A program made the position numbers and the translations under genes. The notes beneath the pieces were generated by a model, which saw nothing but the letters and a program-made list of their open reading frames with translations, had not been told where the DNA came from and did no database searches. This document shows positions 1 to 8,614 of a stretch of 64,000 nucleotides of DNA, piece by piece. Within the stretch, counting starts at the first letter, position 1, and each line of letters begins with the position of its first letter. Origin of the DNA: Thiocapsa sp. GTDB taxonomy: Bacteria > Pseudomonadota > Gammaproteobacteria > Chromatiales > Chromatiaceae. The stretch covers positions 682,001-746,000 of the forward strand of contig NZ_CP073760.1 in assembly GCF_018399035.1 (NCBI RefSeq). The letters are read 5' to 3'.

Positions 1-2904
1 TCCCAGCTCCGCGACCAGGTCGCGGAGACGCTCGACCTGGCCCAAGGTCTCCAGGTTCTTTTTCTGCGACTCGACGTCGTCTTGGGTCAACCGCAGATTC
101 TTGAGCTTGCCGACGCTGTTGTATGGCGACAGCCCTTCCAGGAAGGTCTTGAGTGCGGAGAGCCGCGCGAGCGCATCTTTGAGCTGCTCGTCGCGCAGCA
201 GCGATTGACCCCAGAAGCTCAGGCGGTTCTGCAGATCCGTGCCGACGGTCAGCACCAGGCCAACCCACTTGGCGACGGCGCCCTGCAGCTCCTTTACCGG
301 CTCTTCTTTGCCTTGGGTCGCCATCTGGGCCAAGCCCGACGGCAGCCCCAACAGCTCGAACAGCGTCCGCAGGACCTCGACATTGATCTCTTTCGGCGCA
401 TCGATGTACTTGAATGCCTTGAGCTCATCCAGGGAACGCTCGGCCAGCAGCGAGAGCTTGCCGGAATCGATCTTGTCGCCGGCGATCGCGAGCACCAGGT
501 CGCCCGAGTGGACTAGGCCGGCGAGCACGACCGTGAAGAGGTCGGGCTCCAGACGAAAGCGCACCGGCGCGAAATACTCGATGTCGGTGGCACCGCTGAC
601 CAACTCGCCGCGGTTGAGAACCTGGCCGTGGCCTTTGGCCTTGAGACGGTTCAGGACCTCCTGAGCGTACCTGGATCGCGTCGGCTCGATGCGGTCGCCG
701 TCGAGCATCTCCAGCGCATCCAGCACGGCAACCGCGTCCTTGGTGCGTGCACCACCCGCCAACCAACGCAGGGCGCCGAGCATGAGCTGCTTGCGGTTCA
801 TCTCGGTCAACAGGATCGAGAAGGTCGGATACTCGGGGGCCATGTCGGCAAACGATTGGCCGAGTGCCAGGCCGGAGACCACGTTGACGACATCCCGGAA
901 GTTCACGCGTTCGTCTGCGCCCAGGTGTGCCTTGTCGCGCAGACCGACACCGCGCACCCAGTCCTGCAGCGGCTTGGTCTTGCCGCCGAAGGTGACCTCA
1001 AGCGCCGTCATCTGTTTCTCTTGCAACCACTTGCTCATGGCTTGCAGCGACTCATTCGCCTTCGAGACATAGACCGACCTGGCGTTGCCGCTCGCGGTGG
1101 CCGCCAGATCCAAGGCCGCGGCGTAGCGGCCGATCTGGTGCCGAATCTCGTCGTCGAGACCCTTGAGCCGGAAGAAGACCTCGTCGCTCAGGTGCTCGTC
1201 GCGAAAACGCGGCGGGTCGAACGGCTGGATGAAGTAGATGTAAAAGTCACGCGGCGGCTGGGCCGTCGGACGATCGTTGGGCGCACCGAAGAAAAGGTAG
1301 CCGGTGCGCTCGACGCGGCGCTCCAGCCATTCAATCTGGTACTGCCAGATCTGAAAGCCGGAGACATAAGTGCTTTCGTCGGTGCGCTCCATGAGCTGGC
1401 GAACCGCGCTGAAGTAGGCGCGGTCGAGGGCGTCGTCCGAGAGAGCATCGGCGCGCTTGTCGATCTGCGCGTCGTAGTCGATGTCTTTCTTGAGGTCCAG
1501 GTAGAACTGGTCGGTGCCGGGTGCCTTGGAGATGAACTGCCCATTGACGGTCTTGAGGATCTCGCGCAGGCAGGTCAGGACCATTGTGAGGAGATCGGCG
1601 GCCGGCTCGCCGCCGAGATCCTCGATGCCGGGATGATAGAGACAGAGGGTATCGCGCAGCTCCTCCGCCGTCGCCCCGATGGGGATGTAGATATCGCCGC
1701 CGGTCGTGAGTCGGTGCACCGAGAGAGCCGCGATCAGGCGCAGCGCCATCGGCGTGTAGGCCGGTCGGGTGAAGGCTTGCTTGACGCGTCCGGTCAGCAC
1801 CTCGGAGACCTTGATGACGGGGCTGATGCTCGGGTCCGAGCGCAACACGGAGTTGGCGGTGACGGTGTCCCAGAAGCGGTCGTAGGCGATCAGGCCGGGC
1901 CGATCCGTCGGGATCTCCTCGTCGAGGATGGCTTGGATCTGGTCGCGAATGGTGACGAGGGCGCCACGCTTCTCGGTGAAGATGAGCCGATCGAAGGTGC
2001 CGATATAGTCCGGGTGCACGGGGAACAGGCGGACGTAGTCGTCCATCCGTTCGTTCATGTTGCCGTAGAAGCGGGCAAAGGGTGTCAGGTAGGTCCGGAT
2101 TTTCAGGTGTTGGTCGGAGGTCTTTTTGAGCAGCCGCTCGGCGACCACGAAGCTCACATCCTGACGTGCCAGGAGCACCTGGGTGAAACGATCCTTGACG
2201 CGGCGCAGGCTGTCGGCGACATGCTCGAAGCGGCTGCTGTCGAAGACGGCCTCCTGCACGCCGGCGACGAAACGAAAGCGCAGATGCTTGCACACCTCGC
2301 CGATTTCGCGCAGGAAGGAGAGATCCAGCACCAGGGCGTGATCCTTGCGGGATCGCAGAAACTCCAGGAACTCGTCGACCACGAGCAAGACGCCCTGGTC
2401 GGGGTAGACCTCGGCGAAGGCGGCCATCATCTGCTCGAAGGCGGCTTTGTTGTTGACGACCTGGTCGGCCGGCGGAAAGCTGAATTCCACTCCGAGCTTC
2501 GCGAGAAAAAGGGTCAGCTCGCCGGTCACGATCTCGCGCAACGACATCTCGCTCGAGATCTCGATGCGGTGGACTTTGAACGTGCCGGCGATGCTCTCGG
2601 CCGCCGCCGCGACCTTGGGGTGGCCGAGCAAGGGTGTGTAGGCCGCGTTCTCCGCGACCAGCGAGACCACCGACATCAGGTGCGATTTACCGATGCCATA
2701 GTTGCCGACCACGAGGACGCCCTTGTGGTCGACGGCCGGATCGAACGAGAGCTGCGGGATGATGACCTCGGCGATGCGCGTGGCCATCTCGTCGGAGATC
2801 ACATAGGTCGAAACGAGCTTTTGCGCCTCATCCGGTCGGTTGGCGTCGAGCAGTTGGATGACCGACTCGATCGGCTCGAATTGGATGAGATCCCGGTAGC
2901 GCAT
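1..2904 (-). CDS. brxC: BREX P-loop ATPase BrxC/PglY-like (DUF6079 type), 3' end beyond the left edge
   Basis: Large P-loop protein of a BREX phage-defence system; 968 codons are visible in one open frame reaching base 1 exactly, so the C-terminus is missing. The N-terminus reads MRYRDLIQFEPIESVIQ, the typical opening of DUF6079/BrxC-PglY proteins. A Walker A motif (GNYGIGKSH) lies near residue 70 and a Walker-B-like LLVVDEFLEF near residue 175. It follows brxF by 33 bp on the same strand, the gene pair that opens type 3 BREX loci. A TTG 7 codons upstream (2925) is an alternative start. The antisense 843-aa open frame over this gene is a shadow. Family call by recognition of the sequence; BREX subtype is inferred from BrxF. 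Confidence 0.85.
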   Translation of the reverse strand, partial: MRYRDLIQFEPIESVIQLLDANRPDEAQKLVSTYVISDEMATRIAEVIIPQLSFDPAVDHKGVLVVGNYGIGKSHLMSVVSLVAENAAYTPLLGHPKVAAAAESIAGTFKVHRIEISSEMSLREIVTGELTLFLAKLGVEFSFPPADQVVNNKAAFEQMMAAFAEVYPDQGVLLVVDEFLEFLRSRKDHALVLDLSFLREIGEVCKHLRFRFVAGVQEAVFDSSRFEHVADSLRRVKDRFTQVLLARQDVSFVVAERLLKKTSDQHLKIRTYLTPFARFYGNMNERMDDYVRLFPVHPDYIGTFDRLIFTEKRGALVTIRDQIQAILDEEIPTDRPGLIAYDRFWDTVTANSVLRSDPSISPVIKVSEVLTGRVKQAFTRPAYTPMALRLIAALSVHRLTTGGDIYIPIGATAEELRDTLCLYHPGIEDLGGEPAADLLTMVLTCLREILKTVNGQFISKAPGTDQFYLDLKKDIDYDAQIDKRADALSDDALDRAYFSAVRQLMERTDESTYVSGFQIWQYQIEWLERRVERTGYLFFGAPNDRPTAQPPRDFYIYFIQPFDPPRFRDEHLSDEVFFRLKGLDDEIRHQIGRYAAALDLAATASGNARSVYVSKANESLQAMSKWLQEKQMTALEVTFGGKTKPLQDWVRGVGLRDKAHLGADERVNFRDVVNVVSGLALGQSFADMAPEYPTFSILLTEMNRKQLMLGALRWLAGGARTKDAVAVLDALEMLDGDRIEPTRSRYAQEVLNRLKAKGHGQVLNRGELVSGATDIEYFAPVRFRLEPDLFTVVLAGLVHSGDLVLAIAGDKIDSGKLSLLAERSLDELKAFKYIDAPKEINVEVLRTLFELLGLPSGLAQMATQGKEEPVKELQGAVAKWVGLVLTVGTDLQNRLSFWGQSLLRDEQLKDALARLSALKTFLEGLSPYNSVGKLKNLRLTQDDVESQKKNLETLGQVERLRDLVAELG

Positions 2905-2937
2905 GGCAGCGTCCTGTTTGGTCAAGGCGGTGTTCCG

Positions 2938-3414
2938 TCAATCCTGGAGGTCGAGGGTGACGACGCCATCCAGGGCGTCATCGCGATATTCCGGATGCCC
3001 CGGCTCGGCATAGGTCAGCCGCGGCCCGCGTTCGGTGTGCCGCAGCTCGCCCGGCCAGACGGCGACGATCACCCGCGCCTGTGCCAAGCGTTTGAGCAGA
3101 GCGAGTGGATTCAGCTTCAGGGAGGCATCGAACAAAAGCTCGATGTTGTCGACGAGTAACGGGGATGCCGTAGCACGGGTCGTCTCGGCGATCTCCCGCA
3201 GCAGAGAGCCGGCCAGCAGATGGCGTTGGGTGCGTGGCAACGCGGCGAGACGCCGGCCCAGTGCCGAGCCCAAGGGACGGCGCTCGACACCGCGATGTTC
3301 GGCATACGCATCGAGCAGGGCCGTTTTGCCGCACCCCGGAGGGCCAACCAAAAGGATCAGCTTGTTTTGAAGGCTGGCGACGTCGTCGACCAGCGCACTC
3401 ATCCGCGTCAACAT
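2938..3414 (-). CDS. brxF: BREX-3 type small P-loop protein BrxF
   Basis: 158-aa ATPase-like protein with a Walker A motif GPPGCGKTALL at about residues 23-33 and a Walker-B-like hydrophobic run ending in D (SPLLVDNIELLFD, about residues 84-96). Size, motif position and its place directly before a BrxC-like gene match BrxF, a type 3 BREX marker. A GAGGAG sequence lies 12 nt before the ATG at 3414; an internal ATG at 3402 is possible. The rest of the BREX set (pglX, brxH, pglZ, brxA) would lie off the left edge. Its biochemical role is not established from sequence. Confidence 0.75.
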   Translation of the reverse strand: MLTRMSALVDDVASLQNKLILLVGPPGCGKTALLDAYAEHRGVERRPLGSALGRRLAALPRTQRHLLAGSLLREIAETTRATASPLLVDNIELLFDASLKLNPLALLKRLAQARVIVAVWPGELRHTERGPRLTYAEPGHPEYRDDALDGVVTLDLQD

Positions 3415-3838
3415 GGTGCCTATCGTCTCCTCAGCGCGGCTCGGCGCCGATTCGTGGGCACTCGTCCATGACCGTCGGATACACGCGCTGCTCCCTATTG
3501 GTTTCGCTCTGCTGAGTCCCGTTTTGCACGACGCCGAGCCTCAGCTGGATGCCGATCGGTTTCGATGACAGAGCACACCTCACGAATCCGGCTTCGCCAA
3601 CGTGGCCGGTTCATCCCGCCCGAGCATATCACCGCCTGCGCTGTCCGCGTACATATCGCCGAACGATCATGTCCACCGAAGGCCCCGAAAACCTGCCGGA
3701 CGTCGTGTCGGTCTGTTCGGTTAAGGGTGAGCGTTCGGTCGCCGTCGGCGTGATTGAACTTGGCCGGCTGCTGTTGTCTGCCGCGCCAAATGGACCGGTC
3801 GAAAACCGCTCCGAGGAGGTCGTCGATGGTCGCTACCC

Positions 3839-3970
3839 TCAGCAGCACCCAGAGCTTTGGGCGTCCGCGAGCGGAACACCGACCAGCATGGCCTTGGACT
3901 GCACCGGCAGCAGGGTGGCGGAACCGAGTGTGGCGAGGAAAAGTCCGAGATTGTCAGGGATTGCCTCCAT
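3839..3970 (-). pseudogene. short remnant resembling the N-terminus of a YqaA/DedA-like membrane protein
   Basis: A 43-codon frame begins MEAIPDNLGLFLATLGSATLLP and stops soon after. The LF-A-LGSATLLPxxSxAxLVG pattern resembles the start of YqaA-family membrane proteins, but the rest is absent. The surrounding 3415-4047 interval otherwise holds no convincing gene. Low confidence. Confidence 0.3.
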
Positions 3971-4047
3971 CAGTCGAGCGCGACGCCCTTACAGCGGAGC
4001 CGGACGCTCGGTGGAGGCATTTCGATCAGCGGCCATGGGGGTGAGGT

Positions 4048-4290
4048 ATGACGACGACAGGCATCACGGAATTCCTGCTCTGGTGTGTCGGCATCAACTA
4101 CGGATTTCTGCTTCTCTGGTTCGGGGTTTTCGCCCTGGCCCACGACTGGATATATCGCCTGCACAGTCGATGGTTCAGGCTCTCGGTCGAGACCTTCGAC
4201 GCGATCCATTATGCGGGCATGGCCGCCTACAAGCTGGCCATCCTGTTGCTGAACCTGGCGCCGCTTCTCGCGATCTATCTGTCGGACTGA
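4048..4290 (+). CDS. small two-helix membrane protein, DUF6868 family
   Basis: 80-aa protein with two hydrophobic segments (about residues 7-30 and 55-77) and the motif WFxLSVETFDAIHYAGMAxYK between them, which I recognise as the DUF6868 family of unknown function. It has a GGTGAGGT sequence just upstream of the ATG. It stands alone between minus-strand genes, pointing the opposite way to brxF. Confidence 0.75.
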   Translation: MTTTGITEFLLWCVGINYGFLLLWFGVFALAHDWIYRLHSRWFRLSVETFDAIHYAGMAAYKLAILLLNLAPLLAIYLSD

Positions 4291-4376
4291 CGATGCCGGG
4301 CCGGGTACCGAACGCTCCCAGTCGGAGCGGGCGCCGCTCCGGGCATGACCGGCGACGCCGCGTGGGTTCCGCGAGG

Positions 4377-4637
4377 TCAGGACCAGCTACGCGCGATCTT
4401 GCCCGGACCCCGCTCCCAAAGCTGTCTCAGCAGGGCAGGGCGCCCCTCCAGCGCTGCGACCAGGGCATCTTCGGCGGGTTCGTCGCCGCTGCGTTCCGCC
4501 CAAGCGCCCGCGAACCCGGCGAGCCATGCGCGCTGGGCGTGCGCGTCGTCGAGCGGCGGGAACAGGTCGGGCGTCCGAGCGCCTTCGAGGACGCGACTGC
4601 CGGCGTCGAACCAATCAAACATTGTCGTTTCGCTCAT
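4377..4637 (-). CDS. small conserved-looking protein of unknown function
   Basis: 86-aa frame starting MSETTMFDWFDAG and ending GPGKIARSWS, acidic in its first half and with a helical C-terminal half. The overlapping frame extends further upstream, but the residues before MSET come from the terminator region, so I place the start here. It lies downstream of the terminator that closes the DNA-processing block and in the same direction. No family recognised. Confidence 0.5.
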   Translation of the reverse strand: MSETTMFDWFDAGSRVLEGARTPDLFPPLDDAHAQRAWLAGFAGAWAERSGDEPAEDALVAALEGRPALLRQLWERGPGKIARSWS

Positions 4638-4696
4638 CGGGCATCGTCGGTGAACAGCCGAAAGTCGCGCAGTATCGCGCGCGGATCGACGCCGCA

Positions 4697-4737
4697 ACAA
4701 AAAACCCACCGGCGCTTGCGCCCCGGCGGGTTTGCTT
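4697..4737 (-). terminator. Rho-independent terminator after the primase-like gene
   Basis: On the minus strand an AACCCGCCGG...CCGGTGGGTT stem with a GC-rich tip is followed immediately by TTTTTTG. It lies about 65 bp beyond the stop of the Toprim gene and would end the minus-strand transcript of the DNA-processing block. Confidence 0.75.
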
Positions 4738-4803
4738 GGGTTGACGGGTGGCCTCGCCGACCGCGCACCCGTCGGGGTGCGGGTCGACGAGCTCACCGCT
4801 TGG

Positions 4804-5850
4804 TCAGGCCACCGCGCGCAGGTCCAGCCGCCACAGGTCGCACCAGTCGAGGCTTTTGCTGCCCTCCGGGATTGGCCCTTTCGGTAAATGCAGCGCTACC
4901 CGGATGCCTAGGGCGACAAGCCGCTCGCGCAGCGCGAGGGCGGCCTGCTCTCCGGTCCCCGAGCGATCCAGATCGGCCCAGATCACGACCAGCTCGACCC
5001 CCGGCGGCGGCACGAACCGCTGCAGCAGGGTCGCGGAGATCCCGGCCCAGACCGGCATCGCGGTGCGCTGGCGGATCACCAGTGCGGTCTCGATCCCTTC
5101 GGTGATCCCCAGTGTCGGACCGGCCGGGTAGAGCCGCACGGCACCCCCGCAGAGCGTGCCGATCGGCGGCATCATCTTCTTCGGATGCGCCACCGGGGCC
5201 TTGCGTCCCGCGCGATCGAGATAGATCCGGTGCAGCGACACCGACCGACCCTCGGCATCCGACACCTTGGCCACAAGCGCCGGGAAGGTGCCGATGCGCG
5301 TCGTCTTGTCGTAGTAGGCGAGCCCCGGATGAAACCGGAGCACGCGCGAGTCGGGTTCGGCATCGATGCCGCGACGGGACAGATACCGCCGCAGCGGGAG
5401 TGCCTGTCGGTCGTCCGGGTCCAGGGTCTCGGACCAGACACGCCGAAGGGCGGCCTCTGCCATGGTCGGGTCTAGGTCCGTGCGTGCGACGACGACCGGT
5501 CTCGGTCGCGCCTCGATCGTTCGCGGGTGTCCCGTGTCGAGGCCCAGATCCCTGGCGACTGCCTCCAGGGTCTCGCGAAAGCCCCAAGCGTTGGCCCACA
5601 TCAGCAGCGCAAAACCGTCGCGACGGGGGCCGCAGCTGTTGCAGATCCCGCCGCCGGTTTCCGCCACATCGCGGAAGACCCGGAACCCGTCCGATCCGCC
5701 ATGGACCGGGCAGGGCACGTGGCGACCCGGACGGGCCAGTGCGGGCTCCAAGGTCGGCGCGAGCCGACCGAGGATGCCGATCCAACGTCCGCGGGCGTGC
5801 TCGCGGACGGTCTGTGCGTCGATGGTCATCTGCTGTCTCGAATGGTTCAT
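4804..5850 (-). CDS. zinc-ribbon/Toprim primase-like protein
   Basis: 348-aa protein. A zinc-binding CPVHG ... CNSCG motif near residues 47-75 resembles the ribbon of P4/DnaG-type primases. The C-terminal half has Toprim features: the glutamate-containing LGITEGIETAL and the acidic VVIWADLDRSG motif. Such proteins make or handle primers during replication of plasmids and ICEs. The start at 5850 was chosen because GGAGAC lies 8 nt upstream within the conserved leader; the frame extends 10 codons further. It is the last gene before the terminator at 4697-4737. Confidence 0.8.
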   Translation of the reverse strand: MNHSRQQMTIDAQTVREHARGRWIGILGRLAPTLEPALARPGRHVPCPVHGGSDGFRVFRDVAETGGGICNSCGPRRDGFALLMWANAWGFRETLEAVARDLGLDTGHPRTIEARPRPVVVARTDLDPTMAEAALRRVWSETLDPDDRQALPLRRYLSRRGIDAEPDSRVLRFHPGLAYYDKTTRIGTFPALVAKVSDAEGRSVSLHRIYLDRAGRKAPVAHPKKMMPPIGTLCGGAVRLYPAGPTLGITEGIETALVIRQRTAMPVWAGISATLLQRFVPPPGVELVVIWADLDRSGTGEQAALALRERLVALGIRVALHLPKGPIPEGSKSLDWCDLWRLDLRAVA

Positions 5851-5931
5851 GCGGTGTGTCTCCGAGGTCGGGCGGGGCACACCTCCCCGACGGGGAGATC
5901 CGCCCCGCGGGGTTGAGTGGATTGGGTTCCT
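5851..5931 (-). promoter_or_regulatory. structured 5' leader of the primase-like gene (candidate radC-motif RNA)
   Basis: GC-rich leader containing a CTCCCCG-TCGGGGAG hairpin, then GGTGTGCCCC, then the Shine-Dalgarno region GGAGACACACC. GGTGTG is exactly complementary to the CACACC beside the start codon. Same layout as the leaders at 6455, 8501, 11086, 12395 and 13568; see findings. Confidence 0.6.
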
Positions 5932-5950
5932 TGCGATGGCCGATCGACCG

Positions 5951-6454
5951 TCAGAGCACGCCGCGCTCGGCCATGGAGACGGCCTCGCCGTCGCCGACGA
6001 TCATGTGATCGATCACCCGCACGTCGAACAGCGACAGACCTTCGCGCAGTCGCTGGGTGAGCCGCAGATCGGCTTGGGATGGCTCGGGAACGCCCGAAGG
6101 GTGGTTGTGGGCGAAGATGACCGCCGCCGCACCGGTCTCCACCACCTTGCGCAAAACCTCTCGGGGATGGACGCTGGCCCCGTCGATCGTGCCGCGGAAC
6201 AGCTCCTCGTAGCGGATGACGCGATGGCGGTTGTCCAGATACAGGCAGGCGAAGACTTCGTAGTGCAGGCCGTAGAGCCGCAGCTTGAGATAGTCGCGCG
6301 TGGCCTCCGGGTTGGTCAGGCAGTCCTGCTTGACCAGGTACTTCTGCTCCAGGCAGCGGATGGCGTTGGCCACCAGCTCCCGATCGCTTTGCGGAAGGTC
6401 GGCCCGGCGCATGTGGTCGGGTTCCAGCGGCAGGGAGAGTTGGGGTTTCTTCAT
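5951..6454 (-). CDS. radC: RadC-like JAB/MPN-domain protein
   Basis: 167-aa protein with the JAB metalloprotease-like signature: an upstream Glu region (RYEELFRGT) and [16 protein letters not shown], giving the H-x-H ... D metal ligands. It covers the RadC catalytic domain without the N-terminal helix-hairpin-helix of chromosomal RadC, as is usual for mobile-element copies. The true cellular role of RadC proteins is unsettled. The start [10 protein letters not shown] at 6454 has GGAGACAC 6-13 nt upstream. It lies between the VWA gene and the primase-like gene on the same strand. Confidence 0.88.
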   Translation of the reverse strand: MKKPQLSLPLEPDHMRRADLPQSDRELVANAIRCLEQKYLVKQDCLTNPEATRDYLKLRLYGLHYEVFACLYLDNRHRVIRYEELFRGTIDGASVHPREVLRKVVETGAAAVIFAHNHPSGVPEPSQADLRLTQRLREGLSLFDVRVIDHMIVGDGEAVSMAERGVL

Positions 6455-6545
6455 GGGTGGTGTCTCCGAGGTCGAGCGGGGAGACACGTCCCCCCGTGCA
6501 GGGAAGGGTGTCCCCGCGGGGTGGTGTGGAGCAGTGGGTTCGGCT
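6455..6545 (-). promoter_or_regulatory. structured 5' leader of radC (candidate radC-motif RNA)
   Basis: Contains an upstream arm GGGGACAC, a central GTGTCTCC and the ribosome-binding region GGAGACAC immediately before ATG. The central strand is perfectly complementary (8 bp) to the ribosome-binding region and largely complementary to the upstream arm. Being in front of radC is the classical location of the Rfam radC RNA motif. Confidence 0.65.
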
Positions 6546-6665
6546 GTGTTTCCGGCGGACCGGGCGGCCAGCGACCGCTTCTCGGAGATCCTCGACAGCG
6601 AGGATCCGGGGAACCGCGCTTGCGATGAACGCGCGAGCGCGCCCACGGCGAGCACACCTCCCGGA

Positions 6666-6698
6666 CCCGGACCGGCCGTCCGCGAAGGACGACCGGCC
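6666..6698 (-). terminator. GC-rich hairpin after the VWA gene
   Basis: Inverted repeat GGACCGGCCGTCC / GGACGACCGGCCC about 20-50 bp beyond the VWA stop. It has no U tract, so it may be a processing or attenuation hairpin rather than a simple terminator. Similar U-less hairpins follow the DUF3150 and exonuclease genes. Confidence 0.35.
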
Positions 6699-6718
6699 CG
6701 CGGGCCCGATGGCTGGGG

Positions 6719-8500
6719 TCAGGTCAGGAGAAGCTGCTCGGCAATCCCGAACAACGCGGTCTTCAGGTCCGCGACGGCGTCGATCCGCACGGCGATCGGG
6801 AACAGACGCCCGACGTCCACGGCGATGCCCACGCCGATCATCTCGATGCCGGCCGCGCCGGCACGCTCGATCAGGTCGGCGGCGGTGCACAGGTCGTCGG
6901 GTTGTCCGTCGGTGAGGGTGATGATCACCTTGCGCGTCTCGCGACGGGCCAGCAGATCCGCCGCGGCGAACCACAGCGCTCCGGTCATCGGCGTACCGCC
7001 GCGACCGCGTTGGACGAACGCCCCGACGCGGGACGCCACCCGCTCGCCGTGCGCCAGGATCCGGGTCACCTTCTCGGCGTGACCCTGTAGGCTCGGGAAC
7101 GCCGTCACCGCGCGCGAGACGCCTTTGACCGGCTCCAGGGCCAACGCCAGCGCCGCGGCCGCATCCAACGCGATCGCATCTCGGCCGGCGCTCATGGAGG
7201 AGGACAGATCCACCAGCAGGTGAATCGCCGTATTCGGCGCGATCGCCTGCTCCCGGATCCGGAACACCCGCGGGTCGCCGACACCGGCGCGGTGCAGGTG
7301 ACGTGGACTCAAGGATCGTCCGCGACGACCCGCTCGGGCGCGTTCCAGGGTGTGGGTCTCGATCAAGCCCTGCAGACGCGCCGTAAGCTTCGCGGAGTGT
7401 CCATTGACGCGGTCCAGGGCCATCCGTCCCGATCGCAAGTCCCCGACGTACGCCTCCGCTGCGGGAAGCAGCGTCGCCGGATCGCGGTGTTGCCCGTTCA
7501 GGGCTTGGGCGACCGACGCGAAGAGATCCTCCGGAAGGTCGGCGTCGGTGGCGGACAGCGCCTGCTGCAGTGCACGGCGGGCGTCGTTGCCTGCCGTGGT
7601 GCTGTCGGGGTCGTTGGTCTGCTCGGTCTCTCGACCCTGGTTCAGGCTCTGTTCGGACGAGCCGGTCCCGGAGTCGGCACTTCGACCGTCTTGGCCCTTT
7701 TCGTCCTCCTCGTCCCGATCCTCTCCTCCATCGTCTGCGGATGCGCCGTTCTCGGATCCTCCGTCTCCGGCATCATCCTGTTCGGCGTCGCGTTCACTCG
7801 TCCCGGAGCCCGCATCCGAGTCCGCATCGCTATCCCCGTCGGACGGCGAAGTGGGCTGGATCGGCGCCGGAGGCGGCGGCTCTTGCGATTCCTCCTCGAT
7901 CAACCCGACGATTCGCCGTGCGAGGTCGATCGACGCCGCCGTGTTCGCCAGCCTCGGGATCTCGGACATGAGTCCCTGCAGCCGATGGACGAAGCGCGGT
8001 TGGAAGACCGCCCGCATGGCGCGGTCGGCCTCCTTGGCATGGCTCGCCAGCGCCTCCTGCTTGCGGTAACGGTGCCGCGCCACGGCGAGGAACCCGTTGC
8101 CGAGGATGTCGGACGGACTCTCGGTCTCGCCCACTGCCGCCAGCGACCCGTCGGCCACCAAGGCGGCCACGATCGCATCGAGCGTCCTGCGGGTCCCCGG
8201 ATAGGCGGCGATCAACTCGCCCTCGATCCGGATGTCTTCGATGACGCCTTGAATGAACCGCTCCAGCGGCGTGTGTGCCCTCGGCAGGGCGAAGTCGGTG
8301 TAGCGGACATGGGCCGCTTCGTGGGCCAGATAGCCCCACGCCAGCGTCCGCGCCGTCGCGTCGGACCCGATTGCGGGAATGACGATCACGCCGCCGTCGG
8401 TGAGGGCCTGCGTGCCGCCGACCCTTACGGGGATACCGAACTTGCGCCCGTAGGCGGCGGCGACGATCGGCAGTGCGTCGGTCAAGGTCTTGGGTGTCAT
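6719..8500 (-). CDS. CobT-like von Willebrand factor A (VWA) domain protein
   Basis: 593 aa. The N-terminal half contains an HEAAHVRYTDF metallopeptidase-like motif near residue 80. A long acidic, low-complexity linker (about residues 245-320, rich in D, E, S and G) follows. The C-terminal VWA domain shows the MIDAS residues: DLSSS, the Thr in GGTPMTGAL and LTDGQPDD. VWA proteins of this form pair with CobS/MoxR-type AAA ATPases, and one is present in the same block (10132-11085). The pairing is expected from the family and supported by context; the substrate is unknown. The start at 8500 follows AGGAGCACACC. Confidence 0.85.
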   Translation of the reverse strand: MTPKTLTDALPIVAAAYGRKFGIPVRVGGTQALTDGGVIVIPAIGSDATARTLAWGYLAHEAAHVRYTDFALPRAHTPLERFIQGVIEDIRIEGELIAAYPGTRRTLDAIVAALVADGSLAAVGETESPSDILGNGFLAVARHRYRKQEALASHAKEADRAMRAVFQPRFVHRLQGLMSEIPRLANTAASIDLARRIVGLIEEESQEPPPPAPIQPTSPSDGDSDADSDAGSGTSERDAEQDDAGDGGSENGASADDGGEDRDEEDEKGQDGRSADSGTGSSEQSLNQGRETEQTNDPDSTTAGNDARRALQQALSATDADLPEDLFASVAQALNGQHRDPATLLPAAEAYVGDLRSGRMALDRVNGHSAKLTARLQGLIETHTLERARAGRRGRSLSPRHLHRAGVGDPRVFRIREQAIAPNTAIHLLVDLSSSMSAGRDAIALDAAAALALALEPVKGVSRAVTAFPSLQGHAEKVTRILAHGERVASRVGAFVQRGRGGTPMTGALWFAAADLLARRETRKVIITLTDGQPDDLCTAADLIERAGAAGIEMIGVGIAVDVGRLFPIAVRIDAVADLKTALFGIAEQLLLT

Positions 8501-8572
8501 GGTGTGCTCCTGAGTCAAGAAAGGGGCACACCACCCCGGCGGGGTCGGTGTACCCCGGTCGGGTGGATTGAT
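8501..8572 (-). promoter_or_regulatory. structured 5' leader of the VWA gene (candidate radC-motif RNA)
   Basis: Three-arm layout: upstream GGGGTACACC, central GGTGTGCCCC, and GGAGCACACC at the start codon. GGTGTGC/GCACACC is a perfect 7-bp pairing that would hide the start site; the upstream arm pairs with the same central strand with one G-U. A CCCCG-CC-GGGG hairpin lies between the first two arms. Confidence 0.65.
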
Positions 8573-8574
8573 GG

Positions 8575-8597
8575 GAAGCCGGCGCGGATGCGCCGGC
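8575..8597 (-). terminator. hairpin after the DUF3150 gene
   Basis: AGCCGGCGC / GCGCCGGCT inverted repeat just beyond the DUF3150 stop codon, without a U tract. Part of the pattern of 3' hairpin plus 5' leader between genes of this block. Confidence 0.35.
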
Positions 8598-8614
8598 TCG
8601 GGTTCAGGCTCGGA

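Noticed and set aside
628-3159. 843-aa plus-strand open frame
   Set aside because: Antisense shadow of the BrxC-like gene; the minus strand has recognisable motifs and the plus product has none.
3495-3848. 117-aa minus-strand frame upstream of brxF as a BREX regulator
   Set aside because: No helix-turn-helix or family signature and no ribosome-binding site; Arg-rich composition suggests a shadow.
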